A DNA stretch of 64,000 nucleotides from Sipunculus nudus (taxonomy: Eukaryota > Annelida > Sipuncula > Golfingiida > Sipunculidae), in assembly GCA_026874595.1 (NCBI GenBank), contig CM049312.1, positions 67,240,929 through 67,304,928 on the forward strand, read 5' to 3'. Each line of letters opens with the position of its first letter. Positions within the stretch are counted from its first letter, which is position 1. The notes below the pieces were generated by a model. That model was not told where the DNA came from. It did no database searches and saw only the letters and a list, made by a program, of their open reading frames with translations. Below are positions 23,853 through 37,110 of this stretch, piece by piece. A program made the translations under genes and the position numbers.

Positions 23853-24321
23853 TTAAAGGGGCGAAATTACCTAACTGACCGTTTTAAACTAAAGGTAATC
23901 CCTTGTAGCTTTTACAAAAAAAGGCCAAAAAACGTGAATATCACTGCACACAGACTGCTTGTTTGTTTGTATCATTTTGTTTATAATATATGGGGGCCTG
24001 CCAAAATATTCAAAACAAATTAAACAAGGGCATCTGGCAGCAAATCAGATAAGCCACAGCTTTGCAAATGGCATTTTAAAACAAGTGACTTTTCTACCTC
24101 CACATATATGCAACCTACAACTTTAAGTTACATGTTTTTCCCATTTTTCAACTTTGTTGTGTTTACAAACATGTTGTTGATAAACAAGTTCATATATCCT
24201 TCTCAAAAGCCTTTTAAAAACTTTTCCCAATCAAAATTACCCTTAGTTGATTAATATATACACAGAGGAAGCCAGAAATCACATAAATTATTGTTCATTA
24301 GGTAGGTGAATGAACTTTTAA
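23853..24321. mobile_element. TTAA-flanked MITE, family 1
   Basis: It starts TTAAAGGGGCGAAATTACC and ends TGAACTTTTAA. It shares its body with 53642-54117 (AAAGGTAATCCCTTG, CAGCAAATCAGATAAGCC or variant, CATGTTGTTGATAAAC). TTAA at both ends suggests a TTAA-specific (piggyBac-type) element, but the AGGGGC ends differ from the CAC/CCC ends of classic piggyBac. It is non-coding. Confidence 0.65.
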
Positions 24322-25903
24322 GGTAAGGAGCAGACCAAAAAAACACACACTTCTGTGAGGCATGAACGTTTTCTTCATATAACTAAAATACAGCTCTCCA
24401 ATCAAATTTGCAAGTTTATATCTGATGTCATATTAACTTCTCCACACTTCTCCAAAAGTATATATATCAGTCCCTGAGTAAAGTAATGCATTCATCACAG
24501 AAAAAAGGACAAATTTGGCCAGATTTAGATCCAAATTTACATTTAAATTTGATCAATAATCACAAAATTTTACTAATTGTTTTTTGGACAACAGAATTGG
24601 TCACATTTGTGGTAGATTAATTAGTGTGTGGAACTAAGGTTTCACTAAGGTATGCACTATGTGAGTGCTTGCAAATTGAATTTCATTGTTGGTTTAAAAT
24701 GAGTGAATTTCACAAATATTTTATTGTGTGCATGTCTGTGTTTAGAGAAGCCAATTAACTCTAGAGCCCTATATCCCCCCTTACTTAGCTTTGTTTCTTA
24801 ATGCTAAGCTATGCATGCACATGTAGATGTAGAATTGTAAAAAAATCATATGAACCTATCATGATTAAATCTATTCATAGATGGTGATCGAACTGCATGT
24901 GTGTTAACATGTGTGTGATTAAGTCAGACAGCCAATGAACCCCAAAGTCCTACAGACACCATTACCTAAATCTGGTAGTTTTATATGCATTTATATGTTT
25001 ACGTATTCGGCAATGCTGACCATGCTACAACACGCAAACTGATTTGGGCATTATGGCTCTAAGTGCCTGTGTCTGGTAGTAGTATACATAATTACTACCA
25101 AGCTTGGCTGGAGACCAAAGCTACCTGTGACCAATTTTACAACACCTCTAGGACTTGCCTTAACAGTCCTTGACGTCTGTCACTGTTAATGAAAAGCTGA
25201 CTACTTTATTGCTTGACGCTGCTATTATTATTATTGCTCTGTCCAATATGGTGTTATATATTAAACAAATTAAGTCAACACTGCAGCTGATTTTAAAACA
25301 ACAAATATTGAGAAAGCTCAATATAAAAATAAATATATACATTATTTCAAACTATAATGTCCAGGTGTGTGTATGTGTATGTGTATTTCAGGAATGAATA
25401 TGCATGTCTTTACAAAAATTATCATTTTTATAGTATTATAATTGATATAATCGATCATTTGTTCATTTACAGACTATTATGTGACTTTCCAAAGTAAACC
25501 TTAAATATTCTTCAAATAATATACACAAAATTGGTATGAGAACATTTCTCTGTACCATAAAGATACGAACAAAATCAGCATAAGAAATTGTATCCCCGTA
25601 CTTTATGTCCCCATAAAGACACTGCAAATTCATGATATTATGATTCTTAGGTAAGCGTACCCTGATTAAGTATCTATGTGATCATTTTAAAGAAATTTAA
25701 CAAATTTCTCTAATGGTTTCTCAAATGAATTTCTCTGATGAATTTCTCAAATGGTTACTTTAATCTTTAATTCTTTTATGGTGATTGATTGGTGATTGAC
25801 TATAAAGTCTTTGAATACATGTGTGTATGTGTGTGTGAGGAATAAATGTCACTCCTAAAATCCATACAATTACATAAAAAGTAAAAACTATATGAAGAAT
25901 ATA

Positions 25904-26081
25904 CAGTGATACCTTGAATTTACAGCCACATGCAGGACCTTGATAAAATAGTAGTGTTTTCAAGGTGGTTGTCTAAGCAAGATCTGATATAAAAAGCAAA
26001 AGGGAATAGGGACAGTGAAAAAGCCGAAGTTATTTTAAGGTGGTCACTAAATCGAGGGGGTCATCAGGTGAAGTTTTACTG
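25904..26081. mobile_element. Short pogo/Tigger-like MITE
   Basis: A 178-bp element: left end CAGTGATACCTTGAATTTAC, right end in reverse complement CAGTAAAACTTCACCTGATG, flanked by TA on both sides. The internal phrases AAGGTGGTTGTCTAAGC and AAGGTGGTCACTAAATC are an inner repeat pair, as in Tigger-type ends. It is non-coding. Confidence 0.6.
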
Positions 26082-26448
26082 TATATAGTCATCAATATAT
26101 GAATGACCAGCAGTCTTATAATATAATCACATTGACAACAAGTGTGGACTTGTTCCTTCTCATGATAAATCCCTATGAAAAATAACAAAACCCCTGTTCC
26201 ACCCTCTCTCCTCCCCTGATATTACCATTTGGGGTTCACATGAATACACAAGAAACTCCCCTCCAAACTCATTGTATAGCTATTCCCCAGAAGCCCAAAC
26301 CTGATTATTATATAGCATTATGAGCCTGCTATGGCTAATTCAAGAAGGAATATTGCATTCTGAATCAATTATTAGTACTGTGGAAAATTTATTGATGAAA
26401 GCTATTTGTACATCTTCTGTGTTTCTTGGAATAACTCTTACAGAATAT

Positions 26449-26480
<32 letters not shown>

Positions 26481-29089
26481 GCAGGCAGATTTACATAGAT
26501 CTCACTCTTAAAAAGAAACAAACCAAATATTAAATTAAAATTGACACTATTTCAGGTTATATAAAATACTGATGAATAAATATGTCACTATTACCAAACT
26601 AATAGAACCTGTTCAAGGTCTGGATATTCTTAATCAAATTATATCCATAAATAAATATAATAAATTAAAAAATAGATCTTCTTTTATTTAAACATTATCT
26701 GCAAAATCATTTATCTAAAATTGAAAACTGAAAATTTGATGTTTCATCTGAAATCCAAACAATAAAAGTTGGTATAAAAAATCATCTAATCCCAAGCAAA
26801 TACACAGAAAATACCAAGGATTAACAATACTGATTAGTAAAGACACAAACTGTAGGTATTGGGAAACAGCACCTGCCTGGACCATGTTGTCCTTAGCTTG
26901 CCTTAGATCAACAATTTTAATATATTTTACCTGATATATTCTTTAAATTGATGGAAAATGTAACATGTGTTATGGTATAGATTAATTTAAAATTTTCTTT
27001 TAAGTATCTGAAACTCATGACCATTAGCTAGTTGCCAATGGTGAATCTTGGTGCAAATTCTCATGCAAAATCATTTATCCAAATGAGCATCTATCTGAAC
27101 CATTTAACCTGTTCAGATAAATATCACACTACTGTATTAATTTATTTGCTATTTTTTATTTGATTTTACACAGGATTTTTTATCATATTCCCCAGTGAAT
27201 TTTAAGAAAGCTATATAAATTCTTAATCTTATACTGAATATCATTTTATACATTTAATTTTAAGTGATATTTATTCATGTCACTGAGGCATGAACCAGTG
27301 TGACAATTCAATGTGCCATTACAAAATATCCAAAGCTATGACATTTTATAAAAGAAAATACAGTTACTAACTATTTATTTTTATTATTTTTACAGCAATG
27401 AACATGCATGCATTCAAAGGTTGATATGGAATTCAGAACTTCACAGTTATTCAATATACTTCCTAGAATTTCAATGACTTAATTCAAACTATGGTTTGAC
27501 TTAAGAACAAGCTGACTAACATTAATACATTAATATAACCAGAGTTGTTTGTTGCATAATGTGCAGTGTGTTTTACAAGAAAGCCTGTAATAAAGCCCCA
27601 ACACCTCATAACTTGTTATTATGGCAGAGAGCTCAAAATTTCAGTTTTACAAATATTCATATCCAAACATATTACACTGTTTTATATTGTATATTCATTT
27701 GTGCCAAATATAAACAACATGGTCTGGCCTACCCTTTTCAAATTCTCTTAGTTTATGTTGAAAAAATTTAGGTTCCCAAGGAATAAAACATTGAATATCA
27801 ATGCAATGTAACACTTACAGTTTAAAAAAGCAGTTTCTGCACAGGTTCTCACAAGCAACGATAGCTAATTCCCAGAGGCGAACAAAATCCATGAACTGTT
27901 AAAGATTAAATCCAGAGTGCAGGCTGCAACACCTGAGCATATCACAGATACACGAGCATGTTCTTGCAGCCTGGCTACCGTAAAGTACCTGCTAAAACCC
28001 CTGTATGCCCCCTACATGAGCTTGACTAGAGATTAGTGGGACACACAGTAGTTAGCATAATACGCATAGTGTGTACAGTTGTATTGTTGCACAGTAATAT
28101 AATCTAGGTGTATTGACCAAAGCTCCCTTCACAATGGAATTGATCCATGCCTGATCTTTTGGTTCTTGCTGTTCTGGTCTATAGATTTTAAGCAAACAGG
28201 TGCTGGGTCAGATATATATGTTCTCTTATGTGTACTTTACCTTGCAGTATATGCAGTGTTACTTGAGCTGTTTGGATCCATAGATCATGTGTTCATTTTA
28301 ATATAAACTGAATATAATTATCAACACAACAAGGTGATAATTCAATTAAAAATTTATTAACAAAATTTTAATAAATAAAACTAACTTAAATTTTTTTCAC
28401 ATTATTTAAATGAAAAGGAAGTATGGAAATAAACAAAGGATTGTTAACTTTAATTATATAGAAAAAAAACTAAATTTATCAGTTAAACTTGTCAACTTAA
28501 GTTCAGGAGAATGAATTAATGGCTCTTTTAACTCCCTATAACTCAATAATCTCTAAAGAAATTAAAGAAAACCTAAAAATTATTTATTTAAAACAGAAAA
28601 TAAAATAACAACACCAAAAACCTTAGAATAATGTTTAAAAATGTGAAGCTACACAGAAAATTCTATACACTACTTAGCAATACTCAAATGTATAAATGTC
28701 TCCTTGGCTAAATTTTCTGGATGACTGTTCAACAGACTATCTGTTTAGATTGAGGGTTCCTTTCATAAACGCTTCTGACTATATTTACAGGTGTATAGTT
28801 GTTTAATCAACTGGTATTTCCCTGGAATTCATGTTCATGTGATTAAACATTATTCCTTTAACAACCATAATCTGGGTCAGAGCCACACCTCCCTGTCTGC
28901 TGCGTATATGTACAAGAACATCAAAAGAGAGGTTTTTCTTTGAACTTATAATTTACCATTGTAAATATGTTTAACCATATTATTTATTTTCCTGGGTTAT
29001 GTTCTGACTTGCCTCTGTAGATAAAGTGTATAGTTATAATGCCAATATACCACAGTAAAAGAGGATGAAAGGATTTTTTATTGTGCCTT

Positions 29090-29835
29090 TATTCATGTTT
29101 TTCTGTCTTGAGGTTACATCTTTACACAGGTCTACCTCTGTACTTCAAGGTTAAGTTTTCACTCAGGTCTAACTGTCTGGAGGTTATATTTTGGTCCAGG
29201 TCTTCCTGTCTGTCTGGAGGTTATGTTTTCCTCCATGTCTTATTGTCTGTCTGGAGGTTATATTTTGGTCCACGTCTTCCTGTCTGTCTGGAGGTTATGT
29301 TTTGGTCCATGTCTTATTGTCTGTCTGGAGGTTATATTTTAGTCCACGTCTTCCTGTCTGTCTGGAGGTTATGTTTTGGTCTACGTCTTAATGTCTGCCT
29401 TGTCTTTCTGTCTATCTTGAGGTTATATTTTGGTCCAAGTCTTCCTATCTGTCTGGAGGTTATGTTTTGATCCATGTCTTCTTGTCTGTCTGGAGGTTAT
29501 GTTTTGGTCCATGTCTTCCTGTATGTGTGGACGTTATTTATTTTAATGTCTTGCTATCTATCTTGATGTTATGTTTTGGTTCATGTCTTTCTGTCTATCT
29601 GGATGTTATGTTTTGGTCCATGTCTTTCTGTCTATCTGGATGTTATGTTTTGGTCCATGTCTTTCTGTCTATCTGGATGTTATGTTTTGGTCCATGTCTT
29701 TCTGTCTATCTGGATATTATGTTTTGGTCCATGTCTTTCTGTCTATCTGGATGTTATGTTTTGGTCCATGTCTTGCTGTATGTCTGGAGGTTACATCCCT
29801 GTCTTCCTGGAGGTAATGGTTATATCCATGTCTTC
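29090..29835. repeat. 37-bp minisatellite
   Basis: About 20 tandem units of roughly 37 bp of the form TCTGTCTGGAGGTTATG, TTTTGGTCCATGTCT, TCC. Two subtypes exist: GGAGGTTAT in the first half and GGATGTTAT in the second (29560-29780), where units are nearly identical. The unit has no stop codon in the three plus-strand frames, so several overlapping plus-strand frames of 66-161 codons arise. These are artefacts of the repeat, not genes. Confidence 0.9.
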
Positions 29836-30173
29836 CTGTCTATCTACTTCATCATTATATTAACTAAACCTGTAGCACAATCTATTTTTTCAAAATTGAA
29901 AAATTACAATAAAATATTTTCTCAGTTGTACTTTAAACTGATGTCCATTTAGTTACAGTGATTTCTTCACTTTAGTTAAGTAAAGAAAGCCCCAGTTATT
30001 TACTGCACAATATATATAAGTTTGCTTTATGTCATATGCAAATAATGCACATCAAAATCACTGGGCACTTTAGCTCAAAGTACAATATCCCATTATCTCG
30101 TTATATCTCACTACAATACCATGAGGTCACAATCATATAATTATGATGTTACTCTGATATGAACAATGTTTAC

Positions 30174-30206
30174 CTTGGCTTCAATTTTCTCTTCACTAGA
30201 TGCCAT
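30174..30206 (-). CDS. Exon D, candidate alternative first coding exon
   Basis: ATG begins MASSEEKIEAK and the exon ends AAG|GTAAAC in phase 0. Exon E starts in phase 0, so the join reads MASSEEKIEAK-AAPTKTKKKRP with no stop. As an internal exon after C the frame would be CAT GGC ATC TAG, a stop, so it makes sense only as a start exon or as a poison exon. The base just before the ATG follows TACAG, so a separate 5' untranslated exon may be spliced here. Alternatively transcription starts nearby: a TATTTAA sequence lies at 30271-30277, about 65 bases upstream. The product would lack all residues from exons A to C. Confidence 0.6.
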
Positions 30207-31599
30207 GCTGTAGTGTGCAGAGTAAAACTCAAATAATAATTCCTGCAGATCTCTGTGTATCAGTTTCCACTTAAATAATATTATGCAGTTCATGAATATC
30301 CAACCGCTCAATCAATCGTCTTTTGGTTGTTTCGGTTACTGGTTATTGGAGTAATCACAGTCTTGTTTTTGTTTTAGTCATTATCAGATAACTTATCTGC
30401 TTTTACACTCTTTCAATAAAGTCATCAGAGCGTCAGTTTTTATAAATATATATTATTCTGATCACTGTTTCTTTCAATGGATTATCCCAATGTACTGACT
30501 AATTTCTGGTAATCCATCCTTGAAATGTATAATCGTCTAACCAAAGAGAGCGGTTCCAATTTTTTAAAAATTAAAATAAAATCTCTTCAGTATTCCTGCG
30601 CATAATGCAAAGAACTTTGAATTCATGAAACCGATGCCTTAGAAATATTCATCATCTTGTATTCCGGAAATATTTTGTGTCCTTCTGATCCAGTCAGATC
30701 TACAAGAGGTGCAGCCTCCAACCACAAGTGTTATAAATCAGCCTAATATCACATCTGCTTAACGTCAGTACGTAAACGCAGATACCAGGTGAAATACAAA
30801 TTAAACAATTCTGTGAGGCTCAAAAATTATTATCACTGTATCCATGCAGTCCTAAACTATTTCTGATCGCTTTGTTAAATATTCCATAGGTTTCCCCAGC
30901 TACAATTGTTTTGCTGATGAAATACACAAGAACTACTTCTTTTCAGAGCAGCGGGGCAGGAGTTACATACTAAACTCCTTATCAGTAAAAAGCAAATTGT
31001 TTTAAGGCATGTTAGTAATCTCTTAAGCTCCTACATGCTCCACAGTAGCCTGGCCTGAAAAGCCATCCAGGAATCAGTCTCTTCTCTTTATTAAACACTG
31101 GTTTTACATGTTAAATCCTTTCATCTTTGAACAGCCTGCACATGGCCTAGCTACTGTGAAAACAGAAAACGACTGCTGAGATTTCTTCTTGGCCAGGTGT
31201 AACAGTTTATCTCTGTGAGGTTGTTTTATTATTTGCTTTTTCTTTACACAAGGCAGTTGGTATTAATCCCCTCTTCATGGCTGCCATGTTATTACATGTA
31301 GGTTAGCTTGGTATTACAAAGTTTAATCTTCTCTTATCTGGACAGTCTTCATTTATAGTGCACTATTGTGTTCGTATAAAATAACACCCAAATTTGGTTT
31401 TATAACCCAGTTGATCCCATTTTCTTTTGTCCCTTCTTACACAGAAGAACATTTAACAATATCATTTTGAACCCAGATCAATGTTGACTATAATAATGAT
31501 ACAATAATGAAACAAGAGCACTGCAAATGTGCATAATACGCCCGTCTTATGTCTTGTGACCTCTTACCTAATTAATTATGTGTGAACTTGACAGCGAAT

Positions 31600-31890
31600 T
31601 TAATTCAGGTGAGAAACTAAATTGGTAAATATTTATAACGAGTTTCATGAATATCTATCAAATTTTTGGTGAGTCATCACAGCACCACCAAAGTCTAGGG
31701 ACCTCTGACCTCACTAAACATGTGTGGATTTTGCCTATAATCAAACTTGTGTGAGATAATTTATTGGTTAGTAGTTATGGTAAGTTTTGAGAAAACCCAT
31801 CGAAGTCCTGGTTATCATGGTGACACTAAAATTAATGGACGTACGGACAGATGGACCAAGTGTATACCATGATAGACAGGCGTATAATAA
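31600..31890. repeat. Dispersed repeat, GGACGGACAGA-tail type, copy 1
   Basis: It shares GAGATAATTTATTGGTTAG, TAGTTATGGT-AGTTT, a GGACAGATGGACC tail and GTATACCATGATAGACAGG with copies at 35470-35885 and 50390-50525. The arrangement (variable 5' side, constant 3' tail) fits a non-LTR retrotransposon or SINE 3' region. No coding sequence is visible. Confidence 0.6.
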
Positions 31891-32974
31891 TAAGCATTTT
31901 GTGTATGTAACTTTGCAAAAAAACTCCAAGTCAGTCAGACAGAATATAATAGATAAATGGCTACAGATATAACAGAGATATGAAGGCAAATGGCAACCTG
32001 AAGGATATGACCTGACAATGGGCACAGAGTAACTTAAGTGATTTTAATTTAGAAAGAAACGAAATCTCAACAAAATGTACCTTGATGCTAACTTTATATT
32101 TTTTATCTTTACTCATTGTCTGTTCTGTTGATAAGAAATTTATCAACCAAAAGAAATGAGAGAGACAATACAGATACTATTAGAGAGTATATTTGGAGGA
32201 ATGTGCTTTAGTTATTCTAGTTCCTCAAAAAATAATTCCTTGTTTTACATCTCCAATCAAACATATCCTGAAAATAAGCCTTCCTGTAAGCAATTTGAAC
32301 ATGCACCAAAAAAAGAAGAAAATACAGGAGAGCATCATTTTTCCACAAATTGTTTATCCTAAAATAACATTTATCTGGTAATAAAAACTGAGAACTGAAA
32401 TTTTGATCACTTATCAGCAATCTCATGAAAAAAAAATGAAAAGTTTGTAAAAAAATCCACTTAAATGTATATACAGAATGGCAGGCATAAGTAATACAAA
32501 TTTATTTTCCAGGACCAATAAGCGATATAAATTTAAATGAATTTTATAGTATACATTGATTAAATTAATGGAAAACTTCACAAAAATTTGGTTGTCAATG
32601 TGTATTTTAGTCTGTCAGTATCTGAGAACATCCAGTATTTGACTAATCATGGTAAAACCTGTGAAATTGGTAATCCAAACAATTGTTTCTCTGAAAGAAA
32701 ACCGTCTCCCGAGCTTTTCAGATAAATGACTATCCACTGTACACATCAATCCAGCACAAGACCTTTTCCAAAAGCATGAGCATTGCATATTTATGATTCC
32801 TGCCATGTTCCCGAGTCACCAAGGAGTCCAATTTTGCAAAATGAAAGAAGGAACTGGAACCAGCAGCTAGTCCAACAAGAATCTCCATGTTAAATGTTTA
32901 ATTATTTCAGATATTACTAAGTATGAGCTATCTCTGCTGATGTAACAGGCCCAAACACTCAGTGTCACTTGTAA

Positions 32975-32990
32975 CCACCAGGTGTCACTA
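32975..32990 (+). promoter_or_regulatory. CTCF-like motif
   Basis: CCACCAGGTGTCACTA differs from the CTCF consensus core CCASYAGRKGGCR by one base (GTC for GGC). It lies about 230 bases from exon C on its donor side. Confidence 0.25.
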
Positions 32991-33220
32991 GTTTTGTAGA
33001 AAATAACTGAGGTTCCAACAGGAACTGGTCCTTCATGTTAAAGAAAAAGCTTTTTACTTTTATAAACTGATATAAAACTAGGTATGAGCTATATGTACCA
33101 TACCTGAATACTCAATGTCAGTCACTGCCAACAGGTGTCTCTGGTTAAAAATTTGTTATAGAAGTTTGAATTTAATCCTAAAATGAGAATTAAGACAATG
33201 GAGAAGAAAGAGAAGCTCAC

Positions 33221-33411
33221 CGGTAGAGGACCTGTGAGACTGTAGATGCCAGCATCTATACGGTCCATGATAAGATCTGTAGTGTCGTAGCTCGGCTGTA
33301 GTGGCTGAATGGCCTTGTACGGACGGACTGGAACAGGGCAAGACTTGCTGCGGCTCTTTGGGTTCTGACTCTGGTGCTTGATCCTCTGTCTGCGCAGAAT
33401 GCTATCCATAT
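33221..33411 (-). CDS. Exon C, basic and proline-rich segment
   Basis: This is a 191-nt exon, acceptor GGTACAG|AT and donor CTACCG|GTGAGC. It encodes 63 residues beginning MDSILRRQRIKHQ. The basic half (RSKSCPVPVRPYKAIQPLQP) gives way to a more ordered, helix-prone part, DTTDLIMDRIDAGIYSLTGP. Joined to exon B it reads EEQ-D-MDSILRR. It ends in phase 0, so it joins exon E directly (GPLP-AAPTKTKK). Splicing instead into exon D would hit TAG at the fourth codon. GC content is visibly higher than in flanking introns, consistent with coding constraint. Alternative AG at 33418 would shift the frame and is disfavoured. Confidence 0.82.
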
Positions 33412-34675
33412 CTGTACCTACAACTGTACCACAGGTCTAGGTCATGAATCTCAAGTTCAAGGTTACATAAGTCATGAATTTAAAGGTTAAGTTGATCTAA
33501 CTGCAATCAATATCTTAATCTACAACTGTGACAAATTTCAATGTCAAGGTCATGAAAATCTATGTTCAAGGTTAAGAAATGTTGTATATCGGGAGATATT
33601 GGTAATCTGCCTGCCACCAAATATGCACCTACAACTCTTAAGAATCAAATTCAAGGTCATGACAATCAAGGATCAAGGTCAACCTTAATCATATTTAAAT
33701 GTCAAGTAAATCAGCAAAAATATACCAGATAAAGCTTTCAATACTGTCAATAATATAATATGGACAAAATAGAAAAATCCTCAGGATATCTTAAGAAAAT
33801 AAGTAATCAATAAGATATATTTTTAAGATCTGCTTGCTACCCATATCTTTGCCTGCTTGTACAAATCATCAATGTAAAAGTCAAATATTGATATGAAGGT
33901 CATACTTATCCAACTTAAAATTAAGGCAAGGAACTTATATAACTTATCACTGCTTATCCAGGCAGGAAAGTCAATTTGTTAGGAAAATTTAATATTACTT
34001 AACTAAACACAATAAAAAATTTGGATCTACATCGAAATGTGTGAGTAAATATCCACGAAAATCTATAATTTTTTTTTCTTTAAAATGATCAGACTGCATG
34101 AGGAATTTATATCAGTACACAGGAAACTAGGCAAATATCAGGGGTCAAACTATACCAGAGAAAGTTTTCAAAACTATCAGTAATATATATGGAAATAATG
34201 GAAAAATTCCTTTGGATATCTTAACAAAATTAGTAACCAATAAGATAATTTTTTAAAGGAAATACATGTTTATTTGTTCATATTTGTTTGTATATTTGAT
34301 CATAATCACCAGGATTTTATCCCAACAGCTAACAAGTTACATATCAATTTCTGCATGAATCAGCTTACAAACCAGGCATGGTCTTAATTTAGTTCTCCTA
34401 ATTATCACCAGATGTCTCTCATGTAGCTCAAGCTTTGCTTTGGCTGGTACTTGAAACATTGCCAGGTATCCAAGCAGACAGCACATTTGGTCACAGTTAA
34501 ATACATACTCAGGAATGTCAGTGTATGAACACCATAACCTTTATACAGAACTGGCCTGACACCTTCACAAGTACCAATACACAGTATATAACACCTACAT
34601 AGTTCCTCTCATGACTTTATAACTGGTATGATTTCCATATAATTTTATATAATAATCAGGTCTCAAATAAAAGTA

Positions 34676-34703
34676 TACATATATATATATATGTGTGTGT
34701 GTG

Positions 34704-34793
<90 letters not shown>
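34676..34793. repeat. TA microsatellite with TG core
   Basis: (TA)n, a short (TG)n run, then a long uninterrupted (TA)n. A second short TA run is at 34868-34887. Tyr-Ile frames here are artefacts. Confidence 0.95.
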
Positions 34794-34797
<4 letters not shown>

Positions 34798-35388
34798 GTA
34801 TTGTTCACATAACATGAATTCAATACATTGCGGTGAGAGTGCTCTGTCATGTGGGAGCGTTTATAAAAAATATATATATATATATATCAGTTTACTGCAG
34901 TTTAATAGAAAACTCCTTATATGCTGAGATTAAAAGGAATCTAAGGGGAAAAAAACTTAAAAGAATTATGACCAGCATTAGTTATAAGCCAATTCAGTTA
35001 ATTTTGGATGGACTTTTTACTCGTTAGGGGTTATTTACTGTTCATAAACACATATATATATTTTACATAAATGAGAAAGAAAGACGGAGAGAGAGACAGG
35101 ACCTTTTGCCAAGGCACTGCACACTAAAACTGCATGCATATACAATGGTGATTACAAAATATAGTAAAATGCTAGCTATGTTCCATGTCTGCTTGAGGAT
35201 AATAAAAGTAAACATACATACATTTTGGTATATACAGGTATGTGGAGAACATTATGGTCGTTGCTACTATCCTATCCCTTGCTGAAAAATCATTTCCAGA
35301 GGTGGAAATCCAGCCCTAACCCAGCACCAAACCTGGCTACACTGACAGTGAACTTGGCCTGGGAGCACTTAGTGGTTCTGACAAATGG

Positions 35389-35401
35389 TGCCACCTAGTG
35401 G
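35389..35401 (-). promoter_or_regulatory. CTCF-like motif (full core match)
   Basis: The minus strand reads TTGCCACTAGGTGGCACCA around this site. The central 13 bases match CCASYAGRKGGCR at every position. It lies in the intron between exons B and C, upstream of the internal candidate first exons. Confidence 0.4.
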
Positions 35402-35469
35402 CAACTTGGAACACTAATCACAAGATCGTACTTGTTCTGAATTTTACAATTGAGACTGGCTTCATTAAC

Positions 35470-35885
35470 TCAGTGAGAATGTAATTAAGATGAGAAACTG
35501 TACTGTTTAATATTCATAATGAGTTTCATGAATATCCATAAGATTTTTTTTACTTGAATCAAACTTGGGGATGATATTATATTGATGAATATTTCTTTAG
35601 AGTTTTATCAAAATCCATCATATTCATGGGATGTTATCACGTCAACACCACGAAGTAGCCTAGTGACTTCCGACCTTATTAAATATGTGTGGATTTTAAG
35701 CATAATTAAACAAACTTGGGGGAGATAATTTATTGGTTAGTTGTTATGGTGAGTTTCATGAAAATCCATCTTAGCCCCACAAGTTATTGCAGAGACACTG
35801 AAAGTTAACAGTTGGATGGACAGATGGATGGATGGACCTTGGGTATACCTTCATACATCCTGTCATAGACAGGTGTTCAAAAACC
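35470..35885. repeat. Dispersed repeat, GGACGGACAGA-tail type, copy 2
   Basis: Homologous to 31600-31890 through TATGTGTGGATTTTA, GAGATAATTTATTGGTTAG, a GGACAGATGGATGG tail and GGGTATACC ending in TGTCATAGACAGGTGT. This copy is longer on its left side. Confidence 0.6.
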
Positions 35886-36469
35886 TCCCGGTTAATAACT
35901 CCTTTGATGAGTTTAAAACTCACAATCTTCTGGCACTTAGTCTTTGACTTATATGAAGCTGGTATTTCATCTCATGATAAATATGATAATGCACCTACTA
36001 GTGGTGGGCCGATCATCAAGATTGATCGAAAGTCAGTTGGTTTCCTGCCACATTCAAGCGCTCGATTACCAAAGGCAACTATCGATTACATCATAATAAG
36101 GATTGTTTTCTTTCCAAAATGCCTTTAAGTTATAGGCAAAAATGATTCTTCCATTTTTTACCACATTCCGCGCTTCATATAATGAGTCTGTGTTCCCAAA
36201 TAACTTCCGTATGTAACTGAGTATGACACAGTAGATGCGAGAACGGAAGACTTATTAAACTTATTATCTGTGAACTCGCAGGGAGCTGCAGAATTGGCGG
36301 AGAGTTTTCTAACAAGGCCTACAGGCCTCATGCGAACCTGTGAATTGGGAAATACACCAGGTATAATGCTTCAATGCTGGACCCTTACTTTTCATGTATA
36401 TGAACAATGCAATTACTAAACATTTTGAATATAAGAAACAATTACACAAACATCACTGCTGAAATTCTG

Positions 36470-36850
36470 GCATGGGTGCACACAACACAAAAATGATTGT
36501 AGCTGGCACCACCAGTCTTGTATACAACGAAGCTATCAGAGATATATACATATGCCCAATTTCAGACTGATATATCAAACCCCTCCTGAGAAATAAGCAG
36601 TGACACACACTGTGCAAAAATTATTGTAGATGGTACCACCAGTCTTGTATATGACAAAGCTATTTGATATGTATTATTATGCCCAATTTCAGGCTGATAT
36701 ATCAAATTCCTCTGTAGAAATATGCAGGCACATACACTGTGCATAAGTCATTGTAGGTGGCAACACCTTTCTTGTGAACGAGAAAGCCATCAAAGACACA
36801 TAGACAGGTCAAAATATCAGGCCAATACATCAAACTGAATGCATTTATGA
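36470..36850. repeat. Three tandem copies of a 127-bp unit
   Basis: ATTGTAG-TGGYACCACCAGT recurs at 36496, 36623 and 36750, with TATGCCCAATTTCAG-CTGAT, ATATCAAA-CCTC and a TGTGCA phrase in each unit. Copies have diverged. The GGTGGCACCACC phrase also occurs at 39500 and 40860, so this block may belong to the same larger repeat. Confidence 0.75.
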
Positions 36851-37110
36851 ATACATTTTGAAAGTATCTGCACTGGTATTCAAATACTTTCATTTTTACC
36901 TGAATTCCCATTCTTATGCAAGAAATTTTTTAATGCAGCACAATGAGTTTATCATATTCGTATTCCAATACATTTGCAAAGCATTCGCACCATGTCTAGT
37001 ATTTATTCAGTTTTAGCCAAACAATGATGTTGAGAATCCAGAATATACAAAATTCACAAATTTAAATAATGATCTTAAGTACCTGGTTTTATGGCTTTTA
37101 TTTATATTAA

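Larger units (their letters stand above)
21059..33220 (-). other. Intron between exons C and E, containing exon D
   Basis: 12-kb intron holding the hAT-like copy, the 47-bp minisatellite, a TTAA MITE, a small pogo-like MITE, the 37-bp minisatellite, exon D and one copy of a dispersed repeat (31600-31890). Microsatellites include a TACA run near 26447-26480. The stretches 26500-29000 and 30250-31500 show nothing recognisable apart from weak similarity to other AT-rich intron sequence. Confidence 0.6.

Noticed and set aside
27814-27836. Possible 18-nt exon with donor AAACT|GTAAGT and acceptor CTGTGCAG
   Set aside because: It lies between phase-0 exons and would introduce TAA in that phase; no other use was apparent.
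29081-29952. Overlapping plus-strand frames of 66-161 codons that look like membrane proteins
   Set aside because: All are readings of a 37-bp minisatellite in different frames.
33103-33130. Donor ATTCAG|GTATGG after a 21-nt segment near exon C
   Set aside because: In the required phase 0 the segment begins with TGA.
34656-34927. Tyr/Ile-repeat frames on both strands
   Set aside because: Translation of the TA microsatellite.
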